A stretch of 64,000 bases of DNA, taken from contig DASVVO010000060.1 of assembly GCA_036386515.1 (NCBI GenBank), forward strand, positions 1-64,000, given 5' to 3'. Under the pieces are notes generated by a model, which saw only the letters and a program-made list of their open reading frames with translations, ran no database searches and was not told the DNA's origin. The translations under genes were made by a program, and so were the position numbers. This DNA comes from JAIVJZ01 sp036386515. Lineage in GTDB: Bacteria > Acidobacteriota > Blastocatellia > Pyrinomonadales > Pyrinomonadaceae. Each line of letters opens with the position of its first letter. Position 1 is the stretch's first letter. Positions 46,992 to 55,049 of the stretch are shown here, one piece after another.

Positions 46992-47428
46992 TGGGTCGAG
47001 TTATGCGTCGCCACGTCGCGGCCGCTTTCATCGTCGCCGCGTTCTGCTTCGGCGCGGCCGCGCAGCAGCAACCGCAGCAGCCGCGCGAGACGACGGAGAG
47101 CCGCACGCCCCGCGTCGCGCCCGCGAGTTCGCCCGCCGCCGACACGCAGTCGAACGTGGACGAAAATTTTGAACTGAACATCGCCGAGCGGCGCATCACC
47201 GAGCGCGACTTCTTCGCCTCAACCGCGATCGAAGCGGGAGAGGAGAGCGCGCACGGATTGTTGCTGCGCGTCGGCGTCGCCGTCGGCGCAAGCCGCATCG
47301 ACGTACTGTTGCGCAACGTGCAAGGCCGCGTGCGCTTTCGCGGCTCGCTCGAAGCCCTGCGGCGCATGCTCGATGCGCGTCGCCCCCCGGCGGCCGCGCC
47401 GCCGACGGCGGAACCGGATGCGCCTTGA
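46991..47428 (+). CDS. Secreted protein, second of three related genes
   Basis: 145 residues, start ATG 46991 overlapping the preceding stop by one base. Signal peptide ~1-25 (HVAAAFIVAAFCFGAAAQ). Core from NVDENFELNIAERRITERDF to GLLLRVGVAVGASRIDVLLR and NVQGRVRFRGSLEALRRMLD. This aligns with IDKVKLTIKGVRAELLLKVR of the 47540 protein. Translationally coupled to the first paralogue and probably exported with it. No catalytic motif is seen. Confidence 0.68.
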   Translation: MGRVMRRHVAAAFIVAAFCFGAAAQQQPQQPRETTESRTPRVAPASSPAADTQSNVDENFELNIAERRITERDFFASTAIEAGEESAHGLLLRVGVAVGASRIDVLLRNVQGRVRFRGSLEALRRMLDARRPPAAAPPTAEPDAP

Positions 47429-47539
47429 AGTTTTTTTTACTCTCCCAAACGCTGTAGTGAGATGGACGGAGTCTATCCCGACCTTTCGCCTGAAAGCCGA
47501 CGTTCGTATTCATCAAACTTTTTCTGAGGAGAACAGCCC

Positions 47540-48505
47540 ATGAACAAGCTCTCGTCTCTCGGAGTCGCGCTCCTGGTGGCCTGCGCCGCCGGCGTCGCGC
47601 ACGCACAGACGCCGACCCCGGCCGGCACGGACGCCAACACGACCTCGCGCGGCACGGACAATGCCTCGATCTTCGCCCGCACCGCCGCACAACAACCACA
47701 GCCGCGCCCGACGCCCGCGCCCGTCTCGAACGTGCGCCCGCTCTCGCAGGAAGACCAGCAACGGCAACAGGCGGCCAGCGAGCGTCGCCGCCAATCGGCC
47801 GCCACGGGCGACCCGGACGTTCTGCTCGACGTGCCCAACCTCTCGGTCGAAGAGATCACTCTGGAAGTGGAAAACCTGCGCGCCCGCGTCTCGCTCGATG
47901 CGCGTCTCGCGAACCTCTTACAGTTGACCGCCGGGGCGGACGCCGGGATCGATAAAGTGAAACTCACGATCAAAGGCGTGCGCGCCGAACTGCTCCTCAA
48001 GGTGCGGCTCGACAACGTGGCCGCCATCATCGACCGCACGCTCACGACCATCGATCGCAACCCGCAAATTCTCGAACGCCTCTTGCAGAGCGTGGACACG
48101 ACGGTCGGCACGGTGGGCGGCGTCGCCAATACCGCGCTGCAACCGGGCGGCGTCGTCGATCGCACGGTCGGCACGGTCGGGCAAACTCTGAACAACGTCA
48201 CGCAGCCGGGCGGCCTGCTCAGTTCGACGGTCAACACGCTCGGCCAGACGTTGCAACGCACCGTGGATCGTTCGGGCAACATCCTCGAACGCACGCTCGA
48301 CACGGCGGGCACCGTCGTCAACCAGCGCACGGTCGGGAACGTCCTGAATCTCTCGACGGTCAGGGAGACGACCGGCGCGGGCGGCCAAATCCTGCGCCAG
48401 GTGCGCGACGCTTCGGGCGCGGTCATCGAACTCACGCTCGATGCTGCCGGGAAGGTCACGAACTCACGCGTCATCAGCCAGGCGACGGGCGCGACCCGGC
48501 AATAA
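47540..48505 (+). CDS. Secreted protein with repeated C-terminal segments, third paralogue
   Basis: 321 residues. Signal peptide ~1-22 (MNKLSSLGVALLVACAAGVA), disordered Gln/Pro-rich linker, then a conserved block LEVENLRARVSLDARLANLL / GIDKVKLTIKGVRAELLLKV / RLDNVAAIIDRTL. The second half consists of imperfect repeats of VGTVG..QPGG type (DTTVGTVGGVANTALQPGG, DRTVGTVGQTLNNVTQPGG, SSTVNTLGQTLQRTVDRSG) followed by a Asp/Ala-rich end. The look is of an extracellular adhesive or structural protein. Ribosome site GAGGAG precedes ATG. A strong terminator follows. Confidence 0.75.
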   Translation: MNKLSSLGVALLVACAAGVAHAQTPTPAGTDANTTSRGTDNASIFARTAAQQPQPRPTPAPVSNVRPLSQEDQQRQQAASERRRQSAATGDPDVLLDVPNLSVEEITLEVENLRARVSLDARLANLLQLTAGADAGIDKVKLTIKGVRAELLLKVRLDNVAAIIDRTLTTIDRNPQILERLLQSVDTTVGTVGGVANTALQPGGVVDRTVGTVGQTLNNVTQPGGLLSSTVNTLGQTLQRTVDRSGNILERTLDTAGTVVNQRTVGNVLNLSTVRETTGAGGQILRQVRDASGAVIELTLDAAGKVTNSRVISQATGATRQ

Positions 48506-48531
48506 AAAGGCGCACAGGTCGAAGTTGGCGA

Positions 48532-48576
48532 GGGCGGCGCGCGGTCGGGAATAACCGCGCGCCGCCCCTTCGTTTG
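48532..48576 (+). terminator. Terminator after the third secreted paralogue
   Basis: GGGCGGCGCGCGGT (48532-48545) pairs perfectly with ACCGCGCGCCGCCC (48554-48567), 14-bp stem and 8-base loop, followed by CTTCGTTTG. It separates the secreted trio from the pilus-like operon. Confidence 0.75.
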
Positions 48577-48728
48577 ATAGTTTTGCAACTTGGCGGGCGC
48601 GGTCGCGTGTAACCCGTGCATCGCTCGCGGCGCGCGGCGTGACGTTGCGTGGCTGCGCGCCCCGCGTTATGCTTTCCGTACCCGATTTCGAGTGCAGACA
48701 AACCCGGCCTCGCTTGATGATTTAGCAT

Positions 48729-49403
48729 GTGTCAGAGACGTTAAAAGCAGTGATCGAAAATCTCAACCTCGCTTCCAACCCCTTTCGCAATCGCACGCTG
48801 CCGTGGACGGTGGCGGCCATCGTCGCCTGCGTCTCGGTGGCGGCCTTAATCTTTACCGTCGCCGGTTTCAGACAGACGCGCGACCGCGCGCTCACAGTCG
48901 AGCGAGACGTGCGGGGCTTGCGCACCGAGGAGGCGTCGCTGCGCGCGAAGGCCACGGCCGTCACCCAGTCGCTATCGAGCGATCAACTGCGCTCGCTCGA
49001 AGCCGCGCACGGTATTATCGACCGCCGCAACTTCTCCTGGTCGCGCCTCTTCGCCGACCTCGAAGCCGCTCTGCCGCAGGGCGTGCGGGTGTCGCGCATC
49101 GCCGTGAGAGACGTGGCGCACAGCGGCGGCGCGGAACTCGAACTGGCCGTCGTCGCGCGCAACCCCACGGACATCACGGGCATGCTCGGCACGATGGCGC
49201 AAGGCCGCATCTTCTCCGCCGACCTGCTCACGGAAAACAAGAGCGACAAGGGCATCGAATCAACTCTGCGCGTGCGCTACACGCCGGGCGCGCGCCCCGC
49301 CACGGTCACGAACCCGGTCGAGAGCGCGTCGCGCGCCGCCGATCGGGATGGCGACGCAACTTCCGGCGCGCCCGGAAGTTCGACGCCGGGAGGGGCGCAA
49401 TGA
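48729..49403 (+). CDS. PilN/GspL-C-like inner-membrane assembly protein
   Basis: 224 residues. A membrane helix near 25-45 (WTVAAIVACVSVAALIF), a coiled coil (QTRDRALTVERDVRGLRTEEASLRAKATAV) and a ferredoxin-like periplasmic domain (SWSRLFADLEAALPQGVRVS, ELELAVVARNPTDITGMLG). This is the architecture of PilN in type IV pilus alignment complexes. It starts with LNLASNPFRNRTLP, a common PilN-type opening. It overlaps the next gene by four bases (ATGA). PilM, the usual cytoplasmic partner, is not in the window. Confidence 0.8.
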   Translation: MSETLKAVIENLNLASNPFRNRTLPWTVAAIVACVSVAALIFTVAGFRQTRDRALTVERDVRGLRTEEASLRAKATAVTQSLSSDQLRSLEAAHGIIDRRNFSWSRLFADLEAALPQGVRVSRIAVRDVAHSGGAELELAVVARNPTDITGMLGTMAQGRIFSADLLTENKSDKGIESTLRVRYTPGARPATVTNPVESASRAADRDGDATSGAPGSSTPGGAQ

Positions 49404-50191
49404 AGGAACCACGCCCGGCCGCCGGAGAAGCGAAACGCCAACGCCGCAGCATCGTGCCCGCGCCACTGCGCGCGCGCTTCGCCCCGTCGCGCGGAGGCGG
49501 CGCGCGACCCGCCGGCACGATTCGTCTCCCGGAGATCATCGCACTCACCGCCGCCGCGCTGCTCCTGCTCCTCGCCGCGGGCGCGTACTTCTCCCTGCTC
49601 GTGCCGGAACGCGCGCGCCTCAAGGCTTTGGAAACCGAGCGCGCGCAGTTGCAAGCGAAGCTGCGCGCATCGAGCGAAGGCGTCGAGCGCAACGAGAGCA
49701 CGCAGGCGAGCGTGGAGAAGATCGTCACGAGCCTCAGCGAGTTTGAGACGACCGTGCTGGCTTCGCGCGATCCGCAAACCACCACGGCCGTCATCGGCGA
49801 GTTGAACGAGAAGACGCGGCGGCACAATCTCGCGCGCGCGCAGTTCTCCTTCAGCCATCTCGACGAAGCCGCGCCCGGCCAGACGGCCTCGCAACAACTG
49901 GCCGCACGCGCGGGAAACGCCTCGAAGCGTGAAAGCGTCTTCCCGGCCATCGACATCAGCCTGACCATCGAAGGGGCTTACGGCAATTTGCGCCGCTTCA
50001 TCCGCGACATCGAACAGAGCCGCCGCTTCATCGTCATCAACGGCATCCAACTCGAAGGCGTCTCCGAGACGGGCGACAGCGCGCGCGCCGCGCTCGTCAG
50101 CCTCCGCCTCGACATGTCCGCGCACTTCCGTCGCAGCGGCGCGATGCTCTCGGGCGGCGCAACCGGCGCGCCCGCCTCGACATCTCAGTGA
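49400..50191 (+). CDS. PilO-like inner-membrane assembly protein
   Basis: 263 residues. Basic N-terminus of ~45 residues, one membrane helix (~46-72, IIALTAAALLLLLAAGAYFS), coiled coil (ARLKALETERAQLQAKLRAS) and the PilO/GspM-like periplasmic domain with ISLTIEGAYGNLRRFIRDIE and RRFIVINGIQLEG, a typical PilO feature. Translationally coupled to the PilN-like gene. It would form the heterodimeric ring between the cytoplasmic motor and the outer membrane secretin. Confidence 0.82.
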   Translation: MKEPRPAAGEAKRQRRSIVPAPLRARFAPSRGGGARPAGTIRLPEIIALTAAALLLLLAAGAYFSLLVPERARLKALETERAQLQAKLRASSEGVERNESTQASVEKIVTSLSEFETTVLASRDPQTTTAVIGELNEKTRRHNLARAQFSFSHLDEAAPGQTASQQLAARAGNASKRESVFPAIDISLTIEGAYGNLRRFIRDIEQSRRFIVINGIQLEGVSETGDSARAALVSLRLDMSAHFRRSGAMLSGGATGAPASTSQ

Positions 50192-50212
50192 TGCTCGAAG
50201 CTGAAAATTTTT

Positions 50213-51169
50213 ATGGCACTCCTTGAAGGCAAAACTCCTGCGGAACGCAACAAGCTGATCGCGGCCATCGCGTTCGGCGCGCTCGCGCTCATCCTCGTCG
50301 GGCGCATGTTCTTCGGCGGCGACGACACGCCGCCGCGCCGCGCCGCGAACGCCAACAACAGAAACTCGAACGCCACGGCGACCGGCGGCGCGGTGGCCGC
50401 GAACGGCGTCAACGGAAGCTCGCAGCCCGGCGACCCGACGCTGCAAATTCCGCGCGAAGTCGTCTACACGCCCATCAGCTACAGCGTGCCCGACGCCGGG
50501 CGCAACATCTTCGCCTTCTACGTCGCGCCGACGCCGCAACCGAGAGCGTCCGTCGTAGTCGATGCGCCGACTCCGACGCCGATTCCGCCGCCGCCGCTCA
50601 TGCTGAGCGGCATCTCGCCTTCGAGCGTCACGGCGCGCACGGGCGACTTCAAGCTGCAACTCTCCGGCGACAAGTTCACGCCGCAGTCGCGCGTCTACAT
50701 TGACGGGCAGGAACTCCCGACCGCCTTCACGAGCGCGCAGCAACTCTCGACCACCGTCCCCGCCGCGCTCATCGCCGCGCCCGGCGCGCGCCAGATCGTC
50801 GTCCGCACGCCCGATAATTCGCTCTATTCCAACGAGACCGCGCTCAATGTCTCAGCCCCGCCGACGCCGCCCTTCACCTACGTCGGCATCCTCGGCGGCC
50901 CGCGCTACAACGATAAGGCGATCCTGAAAAACCAGGGCAACGAACTCATCACCGTGCAACGCGGCGACCTCGTCGCCGGTCGCTTCAAAGTGACGAGCAT
51001 CTCCACGCGCGCCGTCGAGTTCACCGATGCGCAGTTGCAGATCAAACACACGCTGCCTTTCGTCGAAAACCGCGCCTCGGGCGCGAATAATTCGAGCGGC
51101 GCGTCGCCCCGCTTCCAACCGCCCAAACCGCCCGATGACGACGGCGATGACGATGAGCCTCAAGACTAA
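50213..51169 (+). CDS. PilP-position protein with IPT/TIG domain
   Basis: 318 residues. Short basic N-terminus and one membrane helix (~15-35, LIAAIAFGALALILVG), Asn/Ala-rich linker, Pro-rich segment (PTPTPIPPPP) then an Ig-like IPT/TIG domain (~135-215: LSGISPSSVTARTGDFKLQL, PQSRVYIDGQELPT, GARQIVVRTPDNSLYSNETA). The C-terminal part (YVGILGGPRYNDKAILKNQ, ELITVQRGDLVAGRFKVTSI) resembles PilP/GspC homology domains. The TIG insertion is not part of usual PilP. Third gene of the operon; overlaps the pseudopilin gene. Confidence 0.75.
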   Translation: MALLEGKTPAERNKLIAAIAFGALALILVGRMFFGGDDTPPRRAANANNRNSNATATGGAVAANGVNGSSQPGDPTLQIPREVVYTPISYSVPDAGRNIFAFYVAPTPQPRASVVVDAPTPTPIPPPPLMLSGISPSSVTARTGDFKLQLSGDKFTPQSRVYIDGQELPTAFTSAQQLSTTVPAALIAAPGARQIVVRTPDNSLYSNETALNVSAPPTPPFTYVGILGGPRYNDKAILKNQGNELITVQRGDLVAGRFKVTSISTRAVEFTDAQLQIKHTLPFVENRASGANNSSGASPRFQPPKPPDDDGDDDEPQD

Positions 51170-51842
51170 CAGCCACGCACACGACTCTGCCGCGCGCACG
51201 CCTCGCCCGCGCGCGGGCGAACGCGGCTACACGCTCGTCGCCCTGCTCGCCGTGATGACGATTCTCGCGCTCGCGCTCACCGCCGTCGCGCCGCGCCTGC
51301 GCCAACAATCGCTGCGCAACCTCGAACGCGAAGCTATCGCGCGCGGCGAGGAAGTTGCCGAAGCCATCGCCCTCTACCAACTCGCGAAGGGGACTCCGCC
51401 GAAAAGCATGAACGACCTGCTCGAAGGCGTCGAGCCGTTCCCCGGCGCGTTCAAGAAAATTCAGATTCTGCGCAAAGCCGCCGCGCGCGACCCGCTCAAC
51501 AACGACGGCGAGTGGCGACTCGTCCGCGCCGACGACCGCACCTTCCTCGATTTCAAACAGAGCGTGTTGAAGTACAACGGCGGCATCCCGCCCGTCACGA
51601 GCGCGCGCTATAAAGCCTTCGAGCAGGCGGGCATGGTGGCGGGCGGCGCGATCCTCGGCCTCGACAATGACAGGGACGAGCGGCGAGACGAAGAGGATGC
51701 GCGTTGCGATCTGGACACCTCGCCGAACGAAACCGCCACGCCCTTCATCGGCGTCGCCAGCCGCAGCCGTTGCCCCTCCGTGATCGCCTACTACGGCATC
51801 GAACGACACGACCGCTGGGTCTTCACTCCCGTCTATCGCTAA
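51147..51842 (+). CDS. Type II secretion/pilus pseudopilin lacking Glu5
   Basis: 231 residues. Prepilin-peptidase site ERG|YTLVALLAVMTILALALTAV (cleavage after Gly27) followed by the hydrophobic helix. Position +5 is Ala, not the near-invariant Glu that drives subunit docking, a trait of tip/minor pseudopilins such as GspK. The globular domain (LYQLAKGTPPKSMNDLLEGV, FKKIQILRKAAARDPLNNDG, EWRLV) resembles GspG-type. Two start codons are possible (51147, 51153); both overlap the preceding gene by about 20 bases. Last gene of the operon. Confidence 0.85.
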   Translation: MTMSLKTNSHAHDSAARTPRPRAGERGYTLVALLAVMTILALALTAVAPRLRQQSLRNLEREAIARGEEVAEAIALYQLAKGTPPKSMNDLLEGVEPFPGAFKKIQILRKAAARDPLNNDGEWRLVRADDRTFLDFKQSVLKYNGGIPPVTSARYKAFEQAGMVAGGAILGLDNDRDERRDEEDARCDLDTSPNETATPFIGVASRSRCPSVIAYYGIERHDRWVFTPVYR

Positions 51843-51972
51843 TCACGTTTTCAACTCCGCCCCACGCGCGCGTTGATGATCATCAACGCGCGCTTCATGC
51901 TTGCCCTTCGTCTTCTTTGACATGCACACGCACATGACACGCGAAAAAAAGTAACGATTAAGCATTAAGTTA

Positions 51973-52001
51973 TTGACAAGTGATCGCTTTATGTTTATAA
52001 G
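51973..52001 (+). promoter_or_regulatory. Strong sigma-70-type promoter for the Gly/Ser/Lys-rich gene
   Basis: TTGACA (51973-51978), 17 bases, TATAAG (51996-52001): near-consensus, in an AT-rich patch that contrasts with the genome. The start codon is at 52103, giving a leader of about 95 bases. Confidence 0.72.
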
Positions 52002-52031
52002 TCCAATATGTTGTGCGCTGTTTAGTCTAGG

Positions 52032-52064
52032 CCACAAGATCAAAATTGACACAGTATCTTGTGG
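52032..52064 (+). promoter_or_regulatory. Hairpin in the 5' leader of the Gly/Ser/Lys-rich gene
   Basis: CCACAAGAT (52032-52040) pairs with ATCTTGTGG (52056-52064). A perfect 9-bp stem and 15-base loop within the predicted transcript, 20 bases before the ribosome site AAGGAG. It may stabilise or regulate the mRNA; there is no T-tract. Confidence 0.55.
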
Positions 52065-52102
52065 TCGCAACCAATCAAGAGAAAAAGGAGCAACGAAGAC
52101 TT

Positions 52103-52306
52103 ATGGCAACTAAGAAAGCTGGCGGTTCCAAAGGCGGCGGTTCAAAGAGTGGTGGCGGTTCGTCGAAGGGCGGTTCGTCGAAGGGCGGCTCGAAAGGCGG
52201 CTCGAAGGGCGGCTCCAAAGGCGGCGGCTCCAAAGGCAGCAGCGGCGGCGGCTCCAAAGGCGGCTCGAAGAAGGGCGGCTCGAAAGCCGGTTCGAAGAAG
52301 CGGTAG
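52103..52306 (+). CDS. Gly/Ser/Lys-rich low-complexity basic protein
   Basis: 67 residues, start ATG 52103 after AAAAAGGAG. It consists almost only of Gly, Ser and Lys in repeats of SKGG, GGSK, SSKGG and ends SKAGSKKR. It has no signal peptide and no hydrophobic residues, so it is disordered and highly positively charged, like histone H1 tails; a nucleic-acid or polyanion-binding role is inferred. Codon usage alternates TCG/AGC/TCC, so the repeats are not mere DNA slippage copies. It has its own strong promoter, leader hairpin and terminator, indicating abundant monocistronic expression. Confidence 0.75.
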   Translation: MATKKAGGSKGGGSKSGGGSSKGGSSKGGSKGGSKGGSKGGGSKGSSGGGSKGGSKKGGSKAGSKKR

Positions 52307-52384
52307 CAATCAGTTCAACCCGAGTAACTCAACAACCTTCACCAGCGCACACAATGCATTCGGTCTCAAACGGAGACCATTAAA

Positions 52385-52426
52385 GGGACGGCGAACGCTA
52401 CTACAGCACGCCGTCCTAATTCTTTT
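52385..52426 (+). terminator. Terminator of the Gly/Ser/Lys-rich gene
   Basis: GGACGGCG (52386-52393) pairs with CGCCGTCC (52409-52416), followed by TAATTCTTTT. A shorter hairpin GGTCTC/GAGACC lies at 52362-52378. Confidence 0.75.
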
Positions 52427-52432
52427 CTGCTA

Positions 52433-52500
52433 GAAGTCAGAGGTCGGAGATTAGTTAAAACAAAAACCGTCTTCCCTAACCTCTAACCTCTAACCTCTCT
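52433..52500. repeat. Heptamer-unit inverted repeat, class GACCTCT/AACCTCT
   Basis: Left arm AGTCAGA, GGTCGGA, GATTAG; right arm CCTAACC, TCTAACC, TCTAACC, TCTCTC in 7-base register. It resembles the element at 1633-1810. It ends four bases before the trmL ATG, again with no Shine-Dalgarno. Confidence 0.82.
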
Positions 52501-52504
52501 CGTT

Positions 52505-52966
52505 ATGATTAACGTCGCACTGGTCGAACCGGAGATACCGCCGAACACCGGCAACGTCGCGCGCCTGTGCGCGGCGACGCGGACGCCTCTGCACATCGTG
52601 GGCGTGGCCGGGTTTCGTTTGGATGATCGAGCGGTGCGGCGCGCGGGGTTGGACTACTGGCCGGAAGTGTCACTCTCAAGGCATCGAGACCTCGACGCGC
52701 TGCGCGCCGCGCTCCCCCAGGCGCGCTTCGTTTACCTCACGACGAAAGCTCACAGACCCTATACCGATTGGCGTTACGCGGACGGCGATTGTTTGATTTT
52801 TGGCCGGGAAACGCGCGGTTTGCCGGAAGAATTGCTCCGCGCCAACCCCTCGCACTGCATCACGATCCCGATGCTCAACCCGCAGGTGCGCAGCCTCAAT
52901 CTCGCCACCTCCGTCGCCATCGTCCTCTATGAAGCGTTGCGCCAGACGGGCGCGTTCGTGTCGTAA
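52505..52966 (+). CDS. trmL: tRNA (cytidine34-2'-O)-methyltransferase TrmL
   Basis: SPOUT methyltransferase that 2'-O-methylates position 34 of tRNA-Leu species. 153 residues. INVALVEPEIPPNTGNVARLCAATRTPLHIV at the N-terminus; the trefoil-knot signatures LIFGRETRGLP and IPMLNPQVRSLNLATSVAIVLYEALRQ at the C-terminus. Full usual length. The start codon sits four bases after a heptamer-repeat arm. Monocistronic; the next gene typA is 176 bases downstream. Confidence 0.93.
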   Translation: MINVALVEPEIPPNTGNVARLCAATRTPLHIVGVAGFRLDDRAVRRAGLDYWPEVSLSRHRDLDALRAALPQARFVYLTTKAHRPYTDWRYADGDCLIFGRETRGLPEELLRANPSHCITIPMLNPQVRSLNLATSVAIVLYEALRQTGAFVS

Positions 52967-53103
52967 AAACAAGCCCCGCGTCGCTCCCCGCCTCCTCGCG
53001 ATTCACCGCCACCTTAATCAGCCGCACGGGTCGCCCGCCCGCCTGGCGTCTCCTGCGCGCAAGGATAATCAGGCGGCGCGTGATATGATATGCGGTTTGA
53101 TGT

Positions 53104-53126
53104 GGCGCATCGGAATGCGCCGTTTT
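53104..53126 (+). terminator. Hairpin with T-tract before typA
   Basis: GGCGCAT (53104-53110) pairs with ATGCGCC (53115-53121), followed by GTTTTAAT. It may terminate transcription from trmL or act as a typA leader; it lies 20 bases before the typA ATG. Confidence 0.45.
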
Positions 53127-53142
53127 AATCTATAGGGGACTT

Positions 53143-54975
53143 ATGACAGAAGAAAGAAAAGACATCCGCAATATCGCCATCATCGCGCACGTCGATCATG
53201 GCAAGACCACGCTCGTCGACGCGATGCTCAAGCAGGCCGGGACGTATCGTGAGAACGAACACATTATTGACCGCGTGATGGACTCGATGGACTTGGAGCG
53301 TGAGCGCGGCATCACGATCATGGCGAAGAACACGGCGGTGCGCTACGGCGACGTGAAGATCAACATCCTCGATACGCCGGGGCACGCCGACTTCGGCGGC
53401 GAAGTCGAACGCGTGTTGAAAATGGTGGACGGCGTGATGCTGCTCGTTGACGCGGCGGAAGGTTGTCTGCCGCAGACGCGCTTCGTGTTGCGCAAGGCGT
53501 TGGAGTTGCGCCTGCCGGTGATCGCCGTCGTCAACAAGATCGACCGGCAAGACGCGCGGCCGGCCGAGGTGGTGGACGAAATTTACGAACTCTTCCTCGA
53601 CCTCGATGCGACCGACGCGCAGATCGAGTTTCCGATCCTCTACGCCGTCTCGCGCGACGGCATCGCGAAGAAGAATCTCGCCGACGAGTCGGGTGATCTC
53701 CGGCCGCTCTTCAATCAGATCATCGAAACGATTCCCGCGCCGCGCGCCCTACGCGACGACTCGCTGCAACTGCTCGTCGCGAATCTGGATTACAACGAGT
53801 ACGTCGGGCGGCTCGCCATCGGGCGCATCTTCTCCGGCGAGATCGCGCAGAACGAGACGGTCGCCATCGTCAAGCGCGACGGCTCGGTGCAGAAGACGCG
53901 CGTCTCGAAGCTCTACGCCTTCGAGGGGTTGAAGCGCGAACCCGTCGAGCGCGCGGGCGTCGGCGACATCGTCGCGCTCGCCGGGATGGAAGGCATCGAG
54001 ATCGGCGAGACGATTTCGAGCGCGGACAATCCGAAGGCGTTGCCCGTGATCGCGGTGGACGAGCCGACCATCTCGATGATCTTCAGCGTCAACAACTCGC
54101 CGTTCGCCGGGCGCGAAGGAAAGTACGTCACGTCGAGACAACTGCGCGAGCGGCTCGACCGCGAACTCCTGAGCAACGTCGCGATCCGCGTGGAAGAGAC
54201 GGAGACGCCGGATCAATTCAAAGTTTCGGGACGCGGCGAACTACAACTCGCCATCCTGATCGAGATGATGCGGCGCGAGGGCTACGAATTGCAGGTGTCG
54301 AAGCCCCAGGTCATCACGCACCAGCAGGATGGCAAAACTCTGGAGCCAATCGAGCAGGTCGTCGTCGATTGCCCGGATGAGTTCATCGGCGTCGTGACGG
54401 AAGCGATGGGGCGGCGCAAGGGGCAGATGACGAAGATGGTCAATCACGGCACGGGGCGCGTGCGGCTGGAATTCGAGACGCCGTCGCGCGGCCTGATCGG
54501 TTTTCGCAACGAGTTTTTGACGGAGACGAAGGGCACGGGCTTGCTCAACACTCTGTTCCTGCGTTGGGGCGAGTGGCAGGGCACGATGCGCGGGCGGGCT
54601 ACGGGTTCGCTCGTCTCCGACCGGATAGGCGAGACGACGACCTTCGCCCTCTTCAATTTGCAGGAGCGCGGGACGATGTTCGCGCGCCCCGGCCAGAAGG
54701 TTTACGAGGGCATGATCGTGGGCGAGAACGCGCGCGCCGTCGACCTCGACGTGAACGTCATCAAGGAGAAGAAACTGACGAACATGCGCGCCGCCTCCGC
54801 CGACGAAGCGATGCGCCTCGTGCCCGTCAAGGAACTCTCGCTCGAACAGGCTCTGGAGTTCATCGCCGACGACGAACTCGTGGAAGTGACGCCGGAGACG
54901 ATCCGCCTGCGCAAGCGCGTGCTCGCCGCAAACCTGCGGCCGAAGAAGAAAGAGTCGGAAGCGAAGCTGGCGTAG
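53143..54975 (+). CDS. typA: Ribosome-associated GTPase TypA/BipA
   Basis: Translational GTPase needed for ribosome assembly and stress growth. 610 residues. G domain with P-loop AHVDHGKTTL (residues ~12-21), switch regions ERERGITIMAK and DTPGHADFGGEVERVL, NKIDRQDARP; then beta-barrel domain II, EF-G-like domains III and V, and the BipA-specific C-terminal domain (MRGRATGSLVSDRIGETTTFALFNLQERGTMF). Full length and intact. It has GGGGAC just upstream of ATG. Confidence 0.97.
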   Translation: MTEERKDIRNIAIIAHVDHGKTTLVDAMLKQAGTYRENEHIIDRVMDSMDLERERGITIMAKNTAVRYGDVKINILDTPGHADFGGEVERVLKMVDGVMLLVDAAEGCLPQTRFVLRKALELRLPVIAVVNKIDRQDARPAEVVDEIYELFLDLDATDAQIEFPILYAVSRDGIAKKNLADESGDLRPLFNQIIETIPAPRALRDDSLQLLVANLDYNEYVGRLAIGRIFSGEIAQNETVAIVKRDGSVQKTRVSKLYAFEGLKREPVERAGVGDIVALAGMEGIEIGETISSADNPKALPVIAVDEPTISMIFSVNNSPFAGREGKYVTSRQLRERLDRELLSNVAIRVEETETPDQFKVSGRGELQLAILIEMMRREGYELQVSKPQVITHQQDGKTLEPIEQVVVDCPDEFIGVVTEAMGRRKGQMTKMVNHGTGRVRLEFETPSRGLIGFRNEFLTETKGTGLLNTLFLRWGEWQGTMRGRATGSLVSDRIGETTTFALFNLQERGTMFARPGQKVYEGMIVGENARAVDLDVNVIKEKKLTNMRAASADEAMRLVPVKELSLEQALEFIADDELVEVTPETIRLRKRVLAANLRPKKKESEAKLA

Positions 54976-54996
54976 AAGCTTTGCGAATTGGAATAT

Positions 54997-55036
54997 CAGA
55001 GGCCGCGACACGTTAAGTGTCGCGGCCTCTGCTCGT
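54997..55036. terminator. Bidirectional terminator after typA
   Basis: CAGAGGCCGCGACAC (54997-55011) is perfectly complementary to GTGTCGCGGCCTCTG (55017-55031), 15-bp stem with a 5-base loop. It sits between typA (plus) and the convergent gene at 55050 (minus). Confidence 0.8.
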
Positions 55037-55049
55037 CGGTTTCGGGATA

